The notes beneath the pieces are model-generated. The model made no database searches. It saw only the letters and a list, made by a program, of their open reading frames with translations, and was not told the origin of the DNA. Below, one piece after another: positions 16,519-25,350 of a stretch of 38,176 nucleotides of DNA. Origin of the DNA: an uncultured Bacteroidia bacterium (GTDB lineage Bacteria > Bacteroidota > Bacteroidia > Bacteroidales > UBA932); NCBI GenBank assembly GCA_902797435.1, contig CADBSV010000004.1:1-38176 (forward strand), given 5' to 3'. Within the stretch, counting starts at the first letter, position 1. Every line of letters starts with the position of its first letter. Both the position numbers and the translations under genes were made by a program.

Positions 16519-17766
16519 ATGAAAAGATTCTGTTGCATACTCACAGCCCTGCTTGTGAGCGGTACCGCGTTTGCCCAGCACTTCAGCGACAATTTTGAAG
16601 ACGCCACCCTAAGGCTCGACTATATCTTCTCCGGCAATGCGGAAGAGTCCAGGATAGCTCTTGCGGGAGCATACAAGACCAGGGTCTGGGCTGGCAGGAG
16701 GAGCAATATGGACAAGGTCCTGCTGGAGGGAAACGGCAAGATAGAGGTGCTCGACCCCTCTAGCGGCAAAGTCCTCTACTGCAATCCTTTCTCCACCCTC
16801 TTCCAGGAGTGGCAGAGCACTGCCGAGGCAAGGCAGACTACAAGGGCCTTCGAGAACTGCTTCCAGGTTCCCTGGCCCAAGCGGAAGGTAAACATCAGAG
16901 TTACCCTTACAGACAAATACAGGCGCGTGAGCGCCACCCTCACCCACCCGGTGGATCCGTCCGACATACTCATCCGCCCCCTTAAGGCGAAGCACCCGTG
17001 GAGGCAGATACAGGGAGGAGGACATCACGGGGAGAGGATAGACGTCGCCATCATCGGGGACGGCTATTCCAAAAAAGACATAAAGCAGTTCTATACCGAC
17101 GCTTCCAACGCGGTGGCCTCGCTCATGGGGCACAAGCCGCTTAGCGACATGCAGGACAGGTTCAACTTCATAGCGGTAGCCGCCGTCTCAGACGATTCGG
17201 GAGTCTCCGTTCCGCACGAAAACAAATGGATGAACACCTGCTTTTCGAGCCATTACGACACCTTCTACACCGAACGCTACCTCACCACGTCTTCGCAGAG
17301 GGCGCTGTATTTCGACCTCGCGGGTATTCCGTTCGAGCACATCATCATCCTTGCCAATACCTCCAGATACGGCGGCGGAGGCATCTTCAATTCGCTTACG
17401 ATAGTCTCCGGCAGCAACCGCCTCTCCGGAATAGTCACGGTCCACGAGTTCGGCCATGCCTTCGCAGGGCTCGCCGACGAATACTTTTACGACGACGAGT
17501 ATTCCGACAACTATCCCCAGGATGTAGAGCCGTGGGAGCCCAACATCACGACGAAGACGGATTTCTCCGCGAAGTGGAAGGCCATGATAGACAGCGGCGT
17601 TCCCGGGGTCGGCCTGTACGAAGGGGGAGGTTACCGGTCAAAAGGCATCTTCAGGCCGGCGGAAGACTGCCGCATGAAGACCAACGAGTTTCCGGACTTC
17701 TGTCCCGTGTGCAGGGAAGCCATTATTCGTACCGTCGATTACTATACCGGGACAGAAACCAAATAA
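16519..17766 (+). CDS. Peptidase M64 (IgA-peptidase-type zinc metalloprotease), secreted
   Basis: 415 residues, with a signal peptide (MKRFCCILTALLVSGTAFAQ). An N-terminal beta-rich domain (about 25-150) is followed by the catalytic domain opening with RIDVAIIGDGYS. The zinc motif HEFGHAFAGLADEY has H309 and H313 as ligands with E310 as base, and the downstream GLADE as in the M64 family, which includes the Clostridium ramosum IgA protease. Family membership does not prove IgA cleavage; most gut Bacteroidales M64 proteins have unknown substrates. It begins 1 bp after the LysM protein stop and so completes the lipoprotein-glycosyltransferase-LysM-protease run. CxxC-like cysteines near the C-terminus (DFCPVC) are typical of the family. 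Confidence 0.9.
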   Translation: MKRFCCILTALLVSGTAFAQHFSDNFEDATLRLDYIFSGNAEESRIALAGAYKTRVWAGRRSNMDKVLLEGNGKIEVLDPSSGKVLYCNPFSTLFQEWQSTAEARQTTRAFENCFQVPWPKRKVNIRVTLTDKYRRVSATLTHPVDPSDILIRPLKAKHPWRQIQGGGHHGERIDVAIIGDGYSKKDIKQFYTDASNAVASLMGHKPLSDMQDRFNFIAVAAVSDDSGVSVPHENKWMNTCFSSHYDTFYTERYLTTSSQRALYFDLAGIPFEHIIILANTSRYGGGGIFNSLTIVSGSNRLSGIVTVHEFGHAFAGLADEYFYDDEYSDNYPQDVEPWEPNITTKTDFSAKWKAMIDSGVPGVGLYEGGGYRSKGIFRPAEDCRMKTNEFPDFCPVCREAIIRTVDYYTGTETK

Positions 17767-17772
17767 TTTGGT

Positions 17773-17780
17773 TATATTTG
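17773..17780 (+). promoter_or_regulatory. Probable -7 box for engB operon
   Basis: TATATTTG is an exact TAnnTTTG match with 6 nt between it and the engB ATG at 17787. The predicted transcript would be leaderless. No clear -33 TTTG was found at the expected spacing. Confidence 0.55.
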
Positions 17781-17786
17781 TAAGCA

Positions 17787-18383
17787 ATGAAGATCAACAA
17801 GGCCATTTTCGCAGGCAGCAGCACCCGGGTTTCCGGGAGGCCGAAGCCGAAACTCCCCGAGTTCGCCTTCATAGGCCGGTCGAATGTGGGCAAGTCTTCA
17901 CTCATCAACATGCTCACCGGCCGTTCTTCCCTGGCTAAGACCTCATCCACGCCGGGCAAGACGCGCCTTGTGAACCATTTCCTGATAAACGACAGGTGGT
18001 ATCTGGTGGATCTCCCCGGCTACGGCTTCGCTAAGATGTCCAACGAGGAGCGCCGTGAGTTGTCCGATACCATCAACGACTACCTTGACAATTCCGGGGA
18101 ACTTGCCCTGCTGTTCGTACTGGTTGACTCCCGTCACGAGATTCAGCGCAACGACCTCGAGTTCATCGCCACCCTTGGAAGGGATTCCATCCCCTTCGCT
18201 ATCATCTACACCAAATGCGACAAAATGGGCCCGGAAGCCCTTAAGCGCCAGATCGAGGCAAACGAAAAGATTCTCCTCGAAGACTGGGAAGAACTGCCGC
18301 CGGTGTTTGCCAGCTCCGCTTCTTCCGGCGCCGGCAGGGAAGAAATTCTCTCTTTTATCGATACTGTCCTTAACAATCTGTAA
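17787..18383 (+). CDS. engB: Ribosome biogenesis GTPase EngB (YihA/YsxC)
   Basis: A small GTPase needed for large-subunit ribosome assembly. The 198-residue protein has the G1 motif GRSNVGKSS (30-38), G3 DLPGYG, G4 TKCDK and G5-like SSA, in the order and spacing of the EngB family. It is first in the engB-prs run, with prs starting 2 bp after it. A separate GTPase of ribosome biogenesis, der, lies downstream at 19641. Confidence 0.96.
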   Translation: MKINKAIFAGSSTRVSGRPKPKLPEFAFIGRSNVGKSSLINMLTGRSSLAKTSSTPGKTRLVNHFLINDRWYLVDLPGYGFAKMSNEERRELSDTINDYLDNSGELALLFVLVDSRHEIQRNDLEFIATLGRDSIPFAIIYTKCDKMGPEALKRQIEANEKILLEDWEELPPVFASSASSGAGREEILSFIDTVLNNL

Positions 18384-18385
18384 TC

Positions 18386-19375
18386 ATGAAACACGAGCAC
18401 AGGATGATGATCTTCGGCTGCAGCGCCTCAAGGGAGTTTGCAGAGAAGGTGGTAGAACATCTGAAGGAAATTGAAGAACTCGCCGAGGAGGATATCCATC
18501 TCGGGGAACTGGAAGTGGTTCACTTCAAAGACAAAGAATTCCAGCCTTACTATCTGGAGAGCGTACGGGGGGCCACCGTCTATCTTATCCAGTCCACTAT
18601 ACCTCCTTCCGACAACCTTATGGAACTGCTGCTGTGCATCGATGCGGCAAAAAGGGCTTCGGCTTCGAAGGTGATAGTGGTGACGCCCTACTTCGGCTGG
18701 GCGCGCCAGGACCGCAAGGACAAGCCCCGTACAAGCATAGGCGCGAAGCTGGTAGCCGACCTGCTGTCCGCCGCCGGTGCCGACCGCATAATGACTTGCG
18801 ACCTTCATGCCGACCAGATACAGGGATTCTTCGACATCCCGGTGGACCATGTGATGGCCAGCAACATCTTCCTCGATGTCATCCAGGGGCTCAAGCTCAA
18901 GAACCTCAGCATCGCCTCCCCGGACATAGGAGGTTCCAAGAGGGCCAACTTCTATGCAAACAGGCTTAAGAAGCGCGGCGGAACCGAGCCTCCCATCATC
19001 ATCTGCCACAAGACCCGTCCCCGCCAGAACCAGGTGGGCACACTCAGGGTCATAGGTGACGTGGAGGGCATGGATGTCGTGATTGTGGACGACATCATAG
19101 ACACCGCAGGCACGCTCTGCAAGGCTGCCGACGAACTCAAAAAACAGGGAGCGACAAGCGTACGCGCATGCATCACCCACGCCGTGCTAAGCGACCCGGC
19201 AGTGCAGCGCATCCACGACAGCGCCCTCGACGAAATATATGTAACGGACACCATAGCCCATCCGGAGCTTGAGGGTGATCCGAAGATTCACGTGCTCAGC
19301 ATGACCAAACTTTTCGCACGCATGATGACGAAGGTTTACCTGTATGAGCCTATAAGCGACGAATTCGAGAATTAA
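18386..19375 (+). CDS. prs: Ribose-phosphate pyrophosphokinase
   Basis: Makes PRPP from ribose 5-phosphate and ATP for nucleotide, histidine and NAD synthesis. The 329-residue protein contains ATP-binding segment PYFGWARQDRKDKPRTSI, metal-binding DLHADQIQGFFDIP, ASPDIGGSKRANFYA, and the PRPP-binding loop DDIIDTAGT (235-243). These match the class I PRPP synthetases. Length is slightly above the usual 310-320. The next gene overlaps its stop by one base (TAATG). Confidence 0.95.
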   Translation: MKHEHRMMIFGCSASREFAEKVVEHLKEIEELAEEDIHLGELEVVHFKDKEFQPYYLESVRGATVYLIQSTIPPSDNLMELLLCIDAAKRASASKVIVVTPYFGWARQDRKDKPRTSIGAKLVADLLSAAGADRIMTCDLHADQIQGFFDIPVDHVMASNIFLDVIQGLKLKNLSIASPDIGGSKRANFYANRLKKRGGTEPPIIICHKTRPRQNQVGTLRVIGDVEGMDVVIVDDIIDTAGTLCKAADELKKQGATSVRACITHAVLSDPAVQRIHDSALDEIYVTDTIAHPELEGDPKIHVLSMTKLFARMMTKVYLYEPISDEFEN

Positions 19376-19635
19376 TGAGAATTTTCATTGCCGCCCTTGT
19401 CCTGGTCGGGCTCTGTGTTCTGGGGATGTCTGTAGGCATACTCCTGCACAGGGGCTTTCCCAAGAGCGACATAGACGACAATGAAGAACTGCGCAAGCGG
19501 GGCATCAGCTGCTACAAGCACGAGGACGCCCGCTTGCAGAAAGAAGGCAGACTCGGAGAAAGATTTGCCTGCGATGGCACCGTCTCCGAATCCTGCAAGG
19601 GCTGCTCCTTCTTCGAGTTGGAAAACAAAAAATAA
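19375..19635 (+). CDS. Small membrane protein with four tail cysteines, unknown function
   Basis: 86 residues overlapping the prs stop by one base (TAATG) and ending 5 bp before der, so it is translated within this operon. Residues 3-25 form a single hydrophobic helix; a tail follows with the stretch DDNEELRKRGISC and cysteines at 46, 66, 74 and 77, the last two as C-x2-C. I recall similar small proteins in Bacteroidales (one helix, E-x-RKRGI-x-C) without a known role. The pattern is loosely like NqrM, a Na+-NQR maturation factor, but the cysteine spacing differs and I do not assign it. Metal or Fe-S binding is possible. Confidence 0.7.
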   Translation: MRIFIAALVLVGLCVLGMSVGILLHRGFPKSDIDDNEELRKRGISCYKHEDARLQKEGRLGERFACDGTVSESCKGCSFFELENKK

Positions 19636-19640
19636 AAAGT

Positions 19641-20948
19641 ATGGCACTGGTAGCAATAGTAGGACGGCCGAACGTAGGGAAGTCCACGCTTTTCAACCGC
19701 CTCGTAGGAATGAGGCAGGCAATAGTAGATGACACGTCGGGAGTGACCCGCGACCGACACTACGGACGTTCCGACTGGAACGGACGCGAGTTCTCGGTGG
19801 TTGATACCGGCGGTTATGCTGTAGGAAGCGACGACGTGTTTGAAGCGGCCATTCGCCGACAGGTTCAGATTGCCATAGATGAGGCGGACGTAATCGTCTT
19901 CATGGTGGAGGCGGCAACCGGGGTCACCGACTACGATGCCGGCATCGCGGACGTGCTGCGCCGCAGCCGCAAGCCGGTGCTGCTCTGCGTCAACAAGGTG
20001 GATACCGGCGAGAAGATGTATGACGCCTACCAGTTCTACAGCCTCGGCCTCGGGGAGATGTTCGCCATTTCCGCAGCGAACGGAAGCGGCACGGGAGAAC
20101 TGCTGGATGCCGTAGTGAAGGCCCTTCCCGAAGAGAACGACGATACCGATCCCTATGCAGGCATCCCAAGAGTGGCCATCGTGGGCAAGCCCAATGTCGG
20201 CAAGAGTTCGCTTACCAACGCCCTGCTCGGGGAAGAGCGCAACATAGTCACCCCTGTGGCAGGCACCACACGCGACAGCATAGAAACCCATTACAACAAG
20301 TTCGGTCATGAGTTCATGCTCATCGACACCGCAGGAATAAGGAAGAAGGGAAAGGTCAGCGAAGACCTGGAGTTCTACTCCGTCATGCGCAGCATACGCG
20401 CAATCGAGCACGCCGACATCTGCATCATGATGATCGACGCCACCACCGGAATGGAGGCCCAGGACATGAACATCTGGAACCTGATTCTGCGCAACCGCAA
20501 AGGATGCGTGCTCGTGGTCAACAAATGGGACCTCTTCATCAAGGATTCCAAGACGCTGAAAGAGTACACGCTCTCCCTGAAGGAGCGCCTGGCCCCGTTC
20601 GACGATGTGCCGATAGTGTTCACCTCGGTAGTGAAGATGCAGCGTATCCAGGATGTGCTGGATGCCGTGGCGAGGGTCTCCGAAAACTATTCGCGCCGCA
20701 TCCCCACCGCCCGCCTCAACGATGCGCTCCTGCCCGTGATAGAGCAGACTCCCCCGCCGTCGTGGAAGGGCAAGTATGTGAAAATCAAGTACGTGACCCA
20801 GCTGCCCACGAAGTTCCCGGCATTCGCCTTCTTCTGCAATCTTCCCCAGTACGTGAAAGACCCCTACAAGCGTTTCCTTGAGAACCAGCTACGGGAGCAT
20901 TTCGACCTTACAGGCTGTCCAGTGCAGGTTTATCTGAGGCAGAAATAA
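19641..20948 (+). CDS. der: Ribosome biogenesis GTPase Der (EngA)
   Basis: Double GTPase required for 50S ribosomal subunit maturation. The 435-residue protein has two G domains: GRPNVGKST (8-16) with DTGGYAVG and NKVD, and GKPNVGKSS (182-190) with DTAGIRKKG and NKWDLF, followed by a C-terminal KH-like domain (about 350-435, SWKGKYVKIKYVTQ). This is the complete Der architecture. The gene runs convergently into the kinase gene at 20908-24399 and overlaps it by 41 bp. Confidence 0.96.
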   Translation: MALVAIVGRPNVGKSTLFNRLVGMRQAIVDDTSGVTRDRHYGRSDWNGREFSVVDTGGYAVGSDDVFEAAIRRQVQIAIDEADVIVFMVEAATGVTDYDAGIADVLRRSRKPVLLCVNKVDTGEKMYDAYQFYSLGLGEMFAISAANGSGTGELLDAVVKALPEENDDTDPYAGIPRVAIVGKPNVGKSSLTNALLGEERNIVTPVAGTTRDSIETHYNKFGHEFMLIDTAGIRKKGKVSEDLEFYSVMRSIRAIEHADICIMMIDATTGMEAQDMNIWNLILRNRKGCVLVVNKWDLFIKDSKTLKEYTLSLKERLAPFDDVPIVFTSVVKMQRIQDVLDAVARVSENYSRRIPTARLNDALLPVIEQTPPPSWKGKYVKIKYVTQLPTKFPAFAFFCNLPQYVKDPYKRFLENQLREHFDLTGCPVQVYLRQK

Positions 20949-23900
20949 TTCTTTTGGGATACATGATGGTGAAGCATGCCCCTCCCAGGACGAAGGAGCG
21001 GGAGTAGCTTATCTGTGCTTCGCACTTCTGGAGGATGCTGCGCGATATGGCAAGGCCCAGGCCGCTGCCCGCCGACTTTGTGGTAAAGTTGGGAGTAAAC
21101 AGGCGTCCGACGTTCTCTTCCGACACACCGGGACCGTTGTCTTCGAATACTATGTCATAATATCCTTCGGTACCGGAATTGCGCAGCGACACCCGTACCG
21201 TAGCTCCCTTAACCCCGTCGATGGCCTGCACGGCGTTGTTTATGAGATTGACGAACACACGGGTCAGCTGCGGCTTGGGGCCGGATACGACGGCGCCCGA
21301 CAGCCCGAAATAATCGAAATGTATGTCCTCCCTTCCGGAGAACATCGAAATCTCCTCCTGAAGCAGCTGGTCCAGGTCGAACTCGGCAGGCTCTTCGGTA
21401 TAGAGCTTCGCGAAAGTGGAGAATTCGTTCGCGGTATCGGTGAGCATGTCTATATGGTCGAGCAGCACGGAGCTGACCTCGTCGAACTTCTCCTGCCATG
21501 AGGGGTCTCCTTTTGCCTTCAGTCGCACCAGACGCTGAATCTGGAGCTTCATGGGCGTAAGGGGATTCTTGATTTCATGCGCAACCTGACGGGCCATGCC
21601 GCTCCAGGCCTTGTCGCGTTCGGCCTCGGCAAGCTGCCGGGAACTCTCGGAGAGGTCGCTCACCATACGGTTGTAGGCAACCACCAGCGAGGTTATCTCG
21701 TCCTGTTTGTCATACTGGATATACTCCAGCGAATCGAGGTTCGCCCCCTCCATCTTGCGACCGAGCTGAAGGAGCGGGCTGAACATGCGCTCCAGCACTC
21801 TGCGCGCCATGAAACTCGCAGCCAGCATGAGCAGGATGAACAGGGAAAGAATCATTATCGACTGGTTCACGGCATTCACCTCGAACTCATAGCTGTCGTC
21901 CGTATAGGGAGCGCAGATAATGGCTATTATATCGCCTCCGTCCCCGGTGAGGGGCGCATACATGCTGAAGAAGCGCTTCCGCCCCACCTTTTCCTTCTGT
22001 ATATAATAGCGGCTGTAAAGCAGCATTATGTTGCGGTACGCCTCCGGTTCAATGCGGCTGTCAACCACATTTCGCTCGAACATGGCAGGCGCCGTGGTCA
22101 TCATCACCATTCCTTTGGGATCGTAGAGGGTAACGTCCGAATTGGTATTGTTTCCCACTCCTTCTATGACGGAGAGCGTCTCGGCGTTCCTCAGGTCGGA
22201 TGTGGAGCGGGCGCCCCTTATCCTTGCGGAGATACTGGCGGAGATGGAGTTTATCTTTTCCGTCATCAGGGTGCGGCGGTTCTGCTCGTTGCGTTCATAG
22301 ACAAAGTAAACGCTGACCGCTGCCATGCTCACGAGGGTAAGCGTAAGCGAAATCATTATCACCCATGTGAGCCTCGTGCTGAAGTAACTCCTTCCCAGCA
22401 GGCGCTCATTCCTGCGGCCCCTTTCCGCGGGAAGACTCAGCCCCAGGAAAGCAACCAGAGCGATAAAGAGTGCGGACACGGCATAATAAAGGGCGTTTAT
22501 GGTGCGCCTCGACACTATCACCGCCTCGGCATCCGCTACGACATACACGAAGTGTGTATAGCCTCCCAGCCGCAGGGACGAGTCTCCCCCGGCATAAACG
22601 TTTCCGGCCAGACCGTAATCCATCCTTACCGGATAGGCGAAGTTCCCCCTGTATGTCACGAGCGAGAGTCCCTGATAACGGGCATAGGAATAGCTGGAGG
22701 GGATCAGCACCTCTCCGGGGGAAGCCTCCCCGAGTATGCTGGCATAGCCGCGGTAACGCCAGTCTCCTTTCTGCTCAACCTTGAGGAGTATGCTGGTAGT
22801 GCCGTAGGACCCCACATGGTACTGGAATACGGCGGCATAGCCGGCCAGACCGTCAGAGCCTTCCTTGAATGCGAAGCGCGAATCGGGCGAAACCGCTTCG
22901 GAGTCCTTGAAGAACGACATGTCCGGAGTCTGCCCTACGGAAACGGAAAGGTCATATTCCTGAGCCACCCGGGAAAGATAATTGTCGGCGATGCGGTTTC
23001 GTATTACGGATTCGGCGTTGTCGAGGACGGAAAGAGAGGCAAGCACTGGGTCGGTCGCTATCTTGCCCTCGGCGTTGCGCAGCTGCATCTCCAGAGGGAT
23101 ATCCCTGGTTACGGCAAGACGGTTTGCCCAGACTTCGAGCCTGGCCTTCTCCTTGCGGAATCCGAGGACCGCGGTGAGCGATACCAGATATGCGGCGACG
23201 AGCACCGAAAAAGCTACCCGCACCGGAATGGAGAACGAACTCTTCCGGAAGAGTATGTGAAGCAGTACCGGAATGCACGAGATAAGCGCTATGAGCATGG
23301 CATAGACCATGGCGCTCACCCAGGTAAAGTCCTTTATCTTGTATATCTCGAGATTTATGTTCGAATTCAGGGTTATGCTCCTTATGACAAGATATGAGAA
23401 AACCAGGACGACAAGGGCGTACAGGAGCAGGACAACGCTCCCCAGAATCCTCGGAAGTCCTCTGCCAAGGCGCGCATAGAGCTGCTTCCTGACCAACAGA
23501 AGACTCCACGCAGGCAAGATGAGCAGCAGCGATATGAGGAAAAGGCCTCCAAGGGAATAGAACACGCGGCCGTCAGCGTACAACAGCGGGGAGAAAAGCC
23601 CGTAACCAGTCCCGGGCTGCATCCCGGCGAAGTACATCCATGCAACCGTAATCAATATTACCGAAAGCACCAGGGCAAGGTTGCCGACGGAAGGCCTTGC
23701 ATACAGGAAGCAGAATCCTGCCGTGATTAGCATGAACAAGGCCGCCCAGAACAGGGGCAGGTCGAGCAGGCTGGCATCGGAAAGCGATTCCACAAGCAGT
23801 TTGAACATCGGGGAGCCGTTTACGCTCACGACTTCTCCTCCTGTCGCGCTGAGTTCCTGGATGGAGAAGCCCTCGGGAACCCTGAGCCGGGGATTGATGC

Positions 23901-24399
23901 CGCTGAAGCTCCTGTCGGAATTGGCATTGACCACTTCGAGGCCGGCCACGAGCTTTGTGCCGCCGTCAGTAAACGTCCGGGCCAGATACCATTTAGGGCC
24001 TATATTACAATAGGAATACTCCTCCTTTATGTCGCTGAGGGGCGAATGGAATCCAGTGCGAGGATTGACGAGGCTCTGGAAGAGGACTCCGCTCGAGAGC
24101 GCGTCGTTGGCCGTGGAAAAGCGGTTGGCCCAACTCTGCAGGGTGTCGTCCTCGTAGCGATAGATTACCATGTCCTCCGGCAGGGAGGAGACGTTTATCC
24201 ATTCTCCGGATTTCCCTTCCACTGCGCGGGCGCAGTATCTGTCAAGCAGAGCCAGGCGTCCCTGGACGGCACGCTGCACCTTCCGGACTGCTGCCGGCGA
24301 ATTGCCCGCCCCGCGCGAAACGGTGGCAAGCCCCGCGAAGAGCAGACTCAGCAGAAAGAGAACTGAGGGAAGTACAAGTTGCCTGGATACCTTTTTCAT
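20908..24399 (-). CDS. Large NtrY-like multi-TM sensor histidine kinase
   Basis: A 1163-residue membrane sensor kinase. Residues about 9-28 form an N-terminal helix before an exported domain (about 30-215), followed by six to seven membrane helices (about 215-400), a second exported domain (about 420-640), further helices, another periplasmic loop and a HAMP region (about 880-930, ARRVLERMFSPLLQLG). The H-box HEIKNPLTPMKLQIQR has the phosphoacceptor H941; the N-box NLINNAVQAI is at about 1052-1060, then DNGPGVSEE and SGLGLAISR. The H-box resembles NtrY. No response regulator lies nearby, so it is an orphan in this window. The start overlaps rlmH (ATGA), implying coupled translation; signal and output are unknown. 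Confidence 0.9.
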   Translation of the reverse strand: MKKVSRQLVLPSVLFLLSLLFAGLATVSRGAGNSPAAVRKVQRAVQGRLALLDRYCARAVEGKSGEWINVSSLPEDMVIYRYEDDTLQSWANRFSTANDALSSGVLFQSLVNPRTGFHSPLSDIKEEYSYCNIGPKWYLARTFTDGGTKLVAGLEVVNANSDRSFSGINPRLRVPEGFSIQELSATGGEVVSVNGSPMFKLLVESLSDASLLDLPLFWAALFMLITAGFCFLYARPSVGNLALVLSVILITVAWMYFAGMQPGTGYGLFSPLLYADGRVFYSLGGLFLISLLLILPAWSLLLVRKQLYARLGRGLPRILGSVVLLLYALVVLVFSYLVIRSITLNSNINLEIYKIKDFTWVSAMVYAMLIALISCIPVLLHILFRKSSFSIPVRVAFSVLVAAYLVSLTAVLGFRKEKARLEVWANRLAVTRDIPLEMQLRNAEGKIATDPVLASLSVLDNAESVIRNRIADNYLSRVAQEYDLSVSVGQTPDMSFFKDSEAVSPDSRFAFKEGSDGLAGYAAVFQYHVGSYGTTSILLKVEQKGDWRYRGYASILGEASPGEVLIPSSYSYARYQGLSLVTYRGNFAYPVRMDYGLAGNVYAGGDSSLRLGGYTHFVYVVADAEAVIVSRRTINALYYAVSALFIALVAFLGLSLPAERGRRNERLLGRSYFSTRLTWVIMISLTLTLVSMAAVSVYFVYERNEQNRRTLMTEKINSISASISARIRGARSTSDLRNAETLSVIEGVGNNTNSDVTLYDPKGMVMMTTAPAMFERNVVDSRIEPEAYRNIMLLYSRYYIQKEKVGRKRFFSMYAPLTGDGGDIIAIICAPYTDDSYEFEVNAVNQSIMILSLFILLMLAASFMARRVLERMFSPLLQLGRKMEGANLDSLEYIQYDKQDEITSLVVAYNRMVSDLSESSRQLAEAERDKAWSGMARQVAHEIKNPLTPMKLQIQRLVRLKAKGDPSWQEKFDEVSSVLLDHIDMLTDTANEFSTFAKLYTEEPAEFDLDQLLQEEISMFSGREDIHFDYFGLSGAVVSGPKPQLTRVFVNLINNAVQAIDGVKGATVRVSLRNSGTEGYYDIVFEDNGPGVSEENVGRLFTPNFTTKSAGSGLGLAISRSILQKCEAQISYSRSFVLGGACFTIMYPKRIISASDKPALDSL

Positions 24400-24866
24400 T
24401 CGTGATGATACGGTTCGCCTCTCATGATTGTGAACGCCCTGTAAAGCTGCTCAGCAAAAATCATTCTCACCATCTGGTGATTGAAGGTCATCGGCGAGAG
24501 GGAAATCTTGTAGGAAGCCTTTGAATACACCTCTTCGGAAAAACCGTATGCCCCGCCTATTACGAAACAGATGTCACGCGAGGCGTGGGAAAGCTTTTCT
24601 TCCAGGTGAGAGGCGAAATCAACGGAACGGAACATCTTGCCGTGCTCGTCGAGCAGCACAATTTCGCATGCTCCGGCAGCCTTGAGTATGAGGACTCCTT
24701 CCCTCTCTTTTATCTGGGCTTCGCTCAGGGCCGATACTCCTTTAAGCTCCGGTATTTCCACGACTTCGAACTGAACATAATGCTTCAGACGTGACGTATA
24801 GACGTCCAGGGCGGCCTTAACCCATGGGACCACCGTCTTTCCAACCGTCAGAAGCATTATGCGCAT
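24396..24866 (-). CDS. rlmH: 23S rRNA (pseudouridine1915-N3)-methyltransferase RlmH
   Basis: SPOUT-class methyltransferase that methylates pseudouridine 1915 in helix 69 of 23S rRNA on the assembled ribosome. The 156-residue length fits. It begins MRIMLLTVGKTV and has ICFVIGGAYGFSEEVY and SPMTFNHQMVRMIFAEQLYRAFTIMRGEPYH near the C-terminus, the SAM-binding knot with its conserved YHHE ending. It overlaps the kinase gene by 4 bp. A TATCTTTG box on the minus strand (24881-24874) lies 7 nt before its ATG, suggesting a leaderless mRNA. Confidence 0.95.
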   Translation of the reverse strand: MRIMLLTVGKTVVPWVKAALDVYTSRLKHYVQFEVVEIPELKGVSALSEAQIKEREGVLILKAAGACEIVLLDEHGKMFRSVDFASHLEEKLSHASRDICFVIGGAYGFSEEVYSKASYKISLSPMTFNHQMVRMIFAEQLYRAFTIMRGEPYHHE

Positions 24867-24873
24867 AGCATTG

Positions 24874-24881
24874 CAAAGATA
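24874..24881 (-). promoter_or_regulatory. Probable -7 box for rlmH
   Basis: TATCTTTG on the minus strand is an exact TAnnTTTG match, 7 nt before the ATG at 24866. It would drive rlmH and the kinase. No -33 was identified with confidence. Confidence 0.5.
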
Positions 24882-24918
24882 GAAAACTGGCTCAGTATTT
24901 GCAAAATAACTTATCGGT

Positions 24919-25323
24919 ATGAATACTCCCGGAAAGATTCTTGCAACGGCGGCCCTGCTCCTGAGTTGCCTGTGCTGCGGTGCGCAGAGCCAAGGCTACG
25001 ATGTCTTCGTTCCCATAAGCAAATACCTCTCACAGGGCAATGCAGATGCCATTTCCGCATGGTTTGCGGAGAATCTCGACATGACGGTCCTCGCCAAGGG
25101 AGGCAATTCCAGCTGCAACCAGGCCAAACAGATTCTGAAGACTTTCTTCGACACCTATACTCCGCGTTCCTTCCAGGTCACCTACACCGCCGGACGGGCA
25201 AACATGAAATACGCCCTCGGCACGCTGAATGCCGGAGGCGAGAATTTTCTGGTGACCATCTTCGTCAGCTCGAAAGGCGATGCCTACACCATCCAGCAGA
25301 TGAAGATAGAGCGGATCAAATAA
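24919..25323 (+). CDS. DUF4783-family secreted protein
   Basis: 134 residues. A signal sequence ends near LLSCLCCGAQ; it could be cleaved after GAQ or be a lipoprotein signal. The mature part has YLSQGNADAISAWFAENLDM, NQAKQILKTFFDTYTPRSF and GRANMKYALGTLNAGGENF, a segment pattern I recognise as DUF4783, found widely in Bacteroidetes with no assigned function (its fold is NTF2-like in related families). It is divergent from rlmH, with 52 bp between starts, and convergent with folD, 27 bp apart. No function is proposed. Confidence 0.8.
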   Translation: MNTPGKILATAALLLSCLCCGAQSQGYDVFVPISKYLSQGNADAISAWFAENLDMTVLAKGGNSSCNQAKQILKTFFDTYTPRSFQVTYTAGRANMKYALGTLNAGGENFLVTIFVSSKGDAYTIQQMKIERIK

Positions 25324-25350
25324 AAGTTGTCCCCACAAGTCCGGGCTCCA

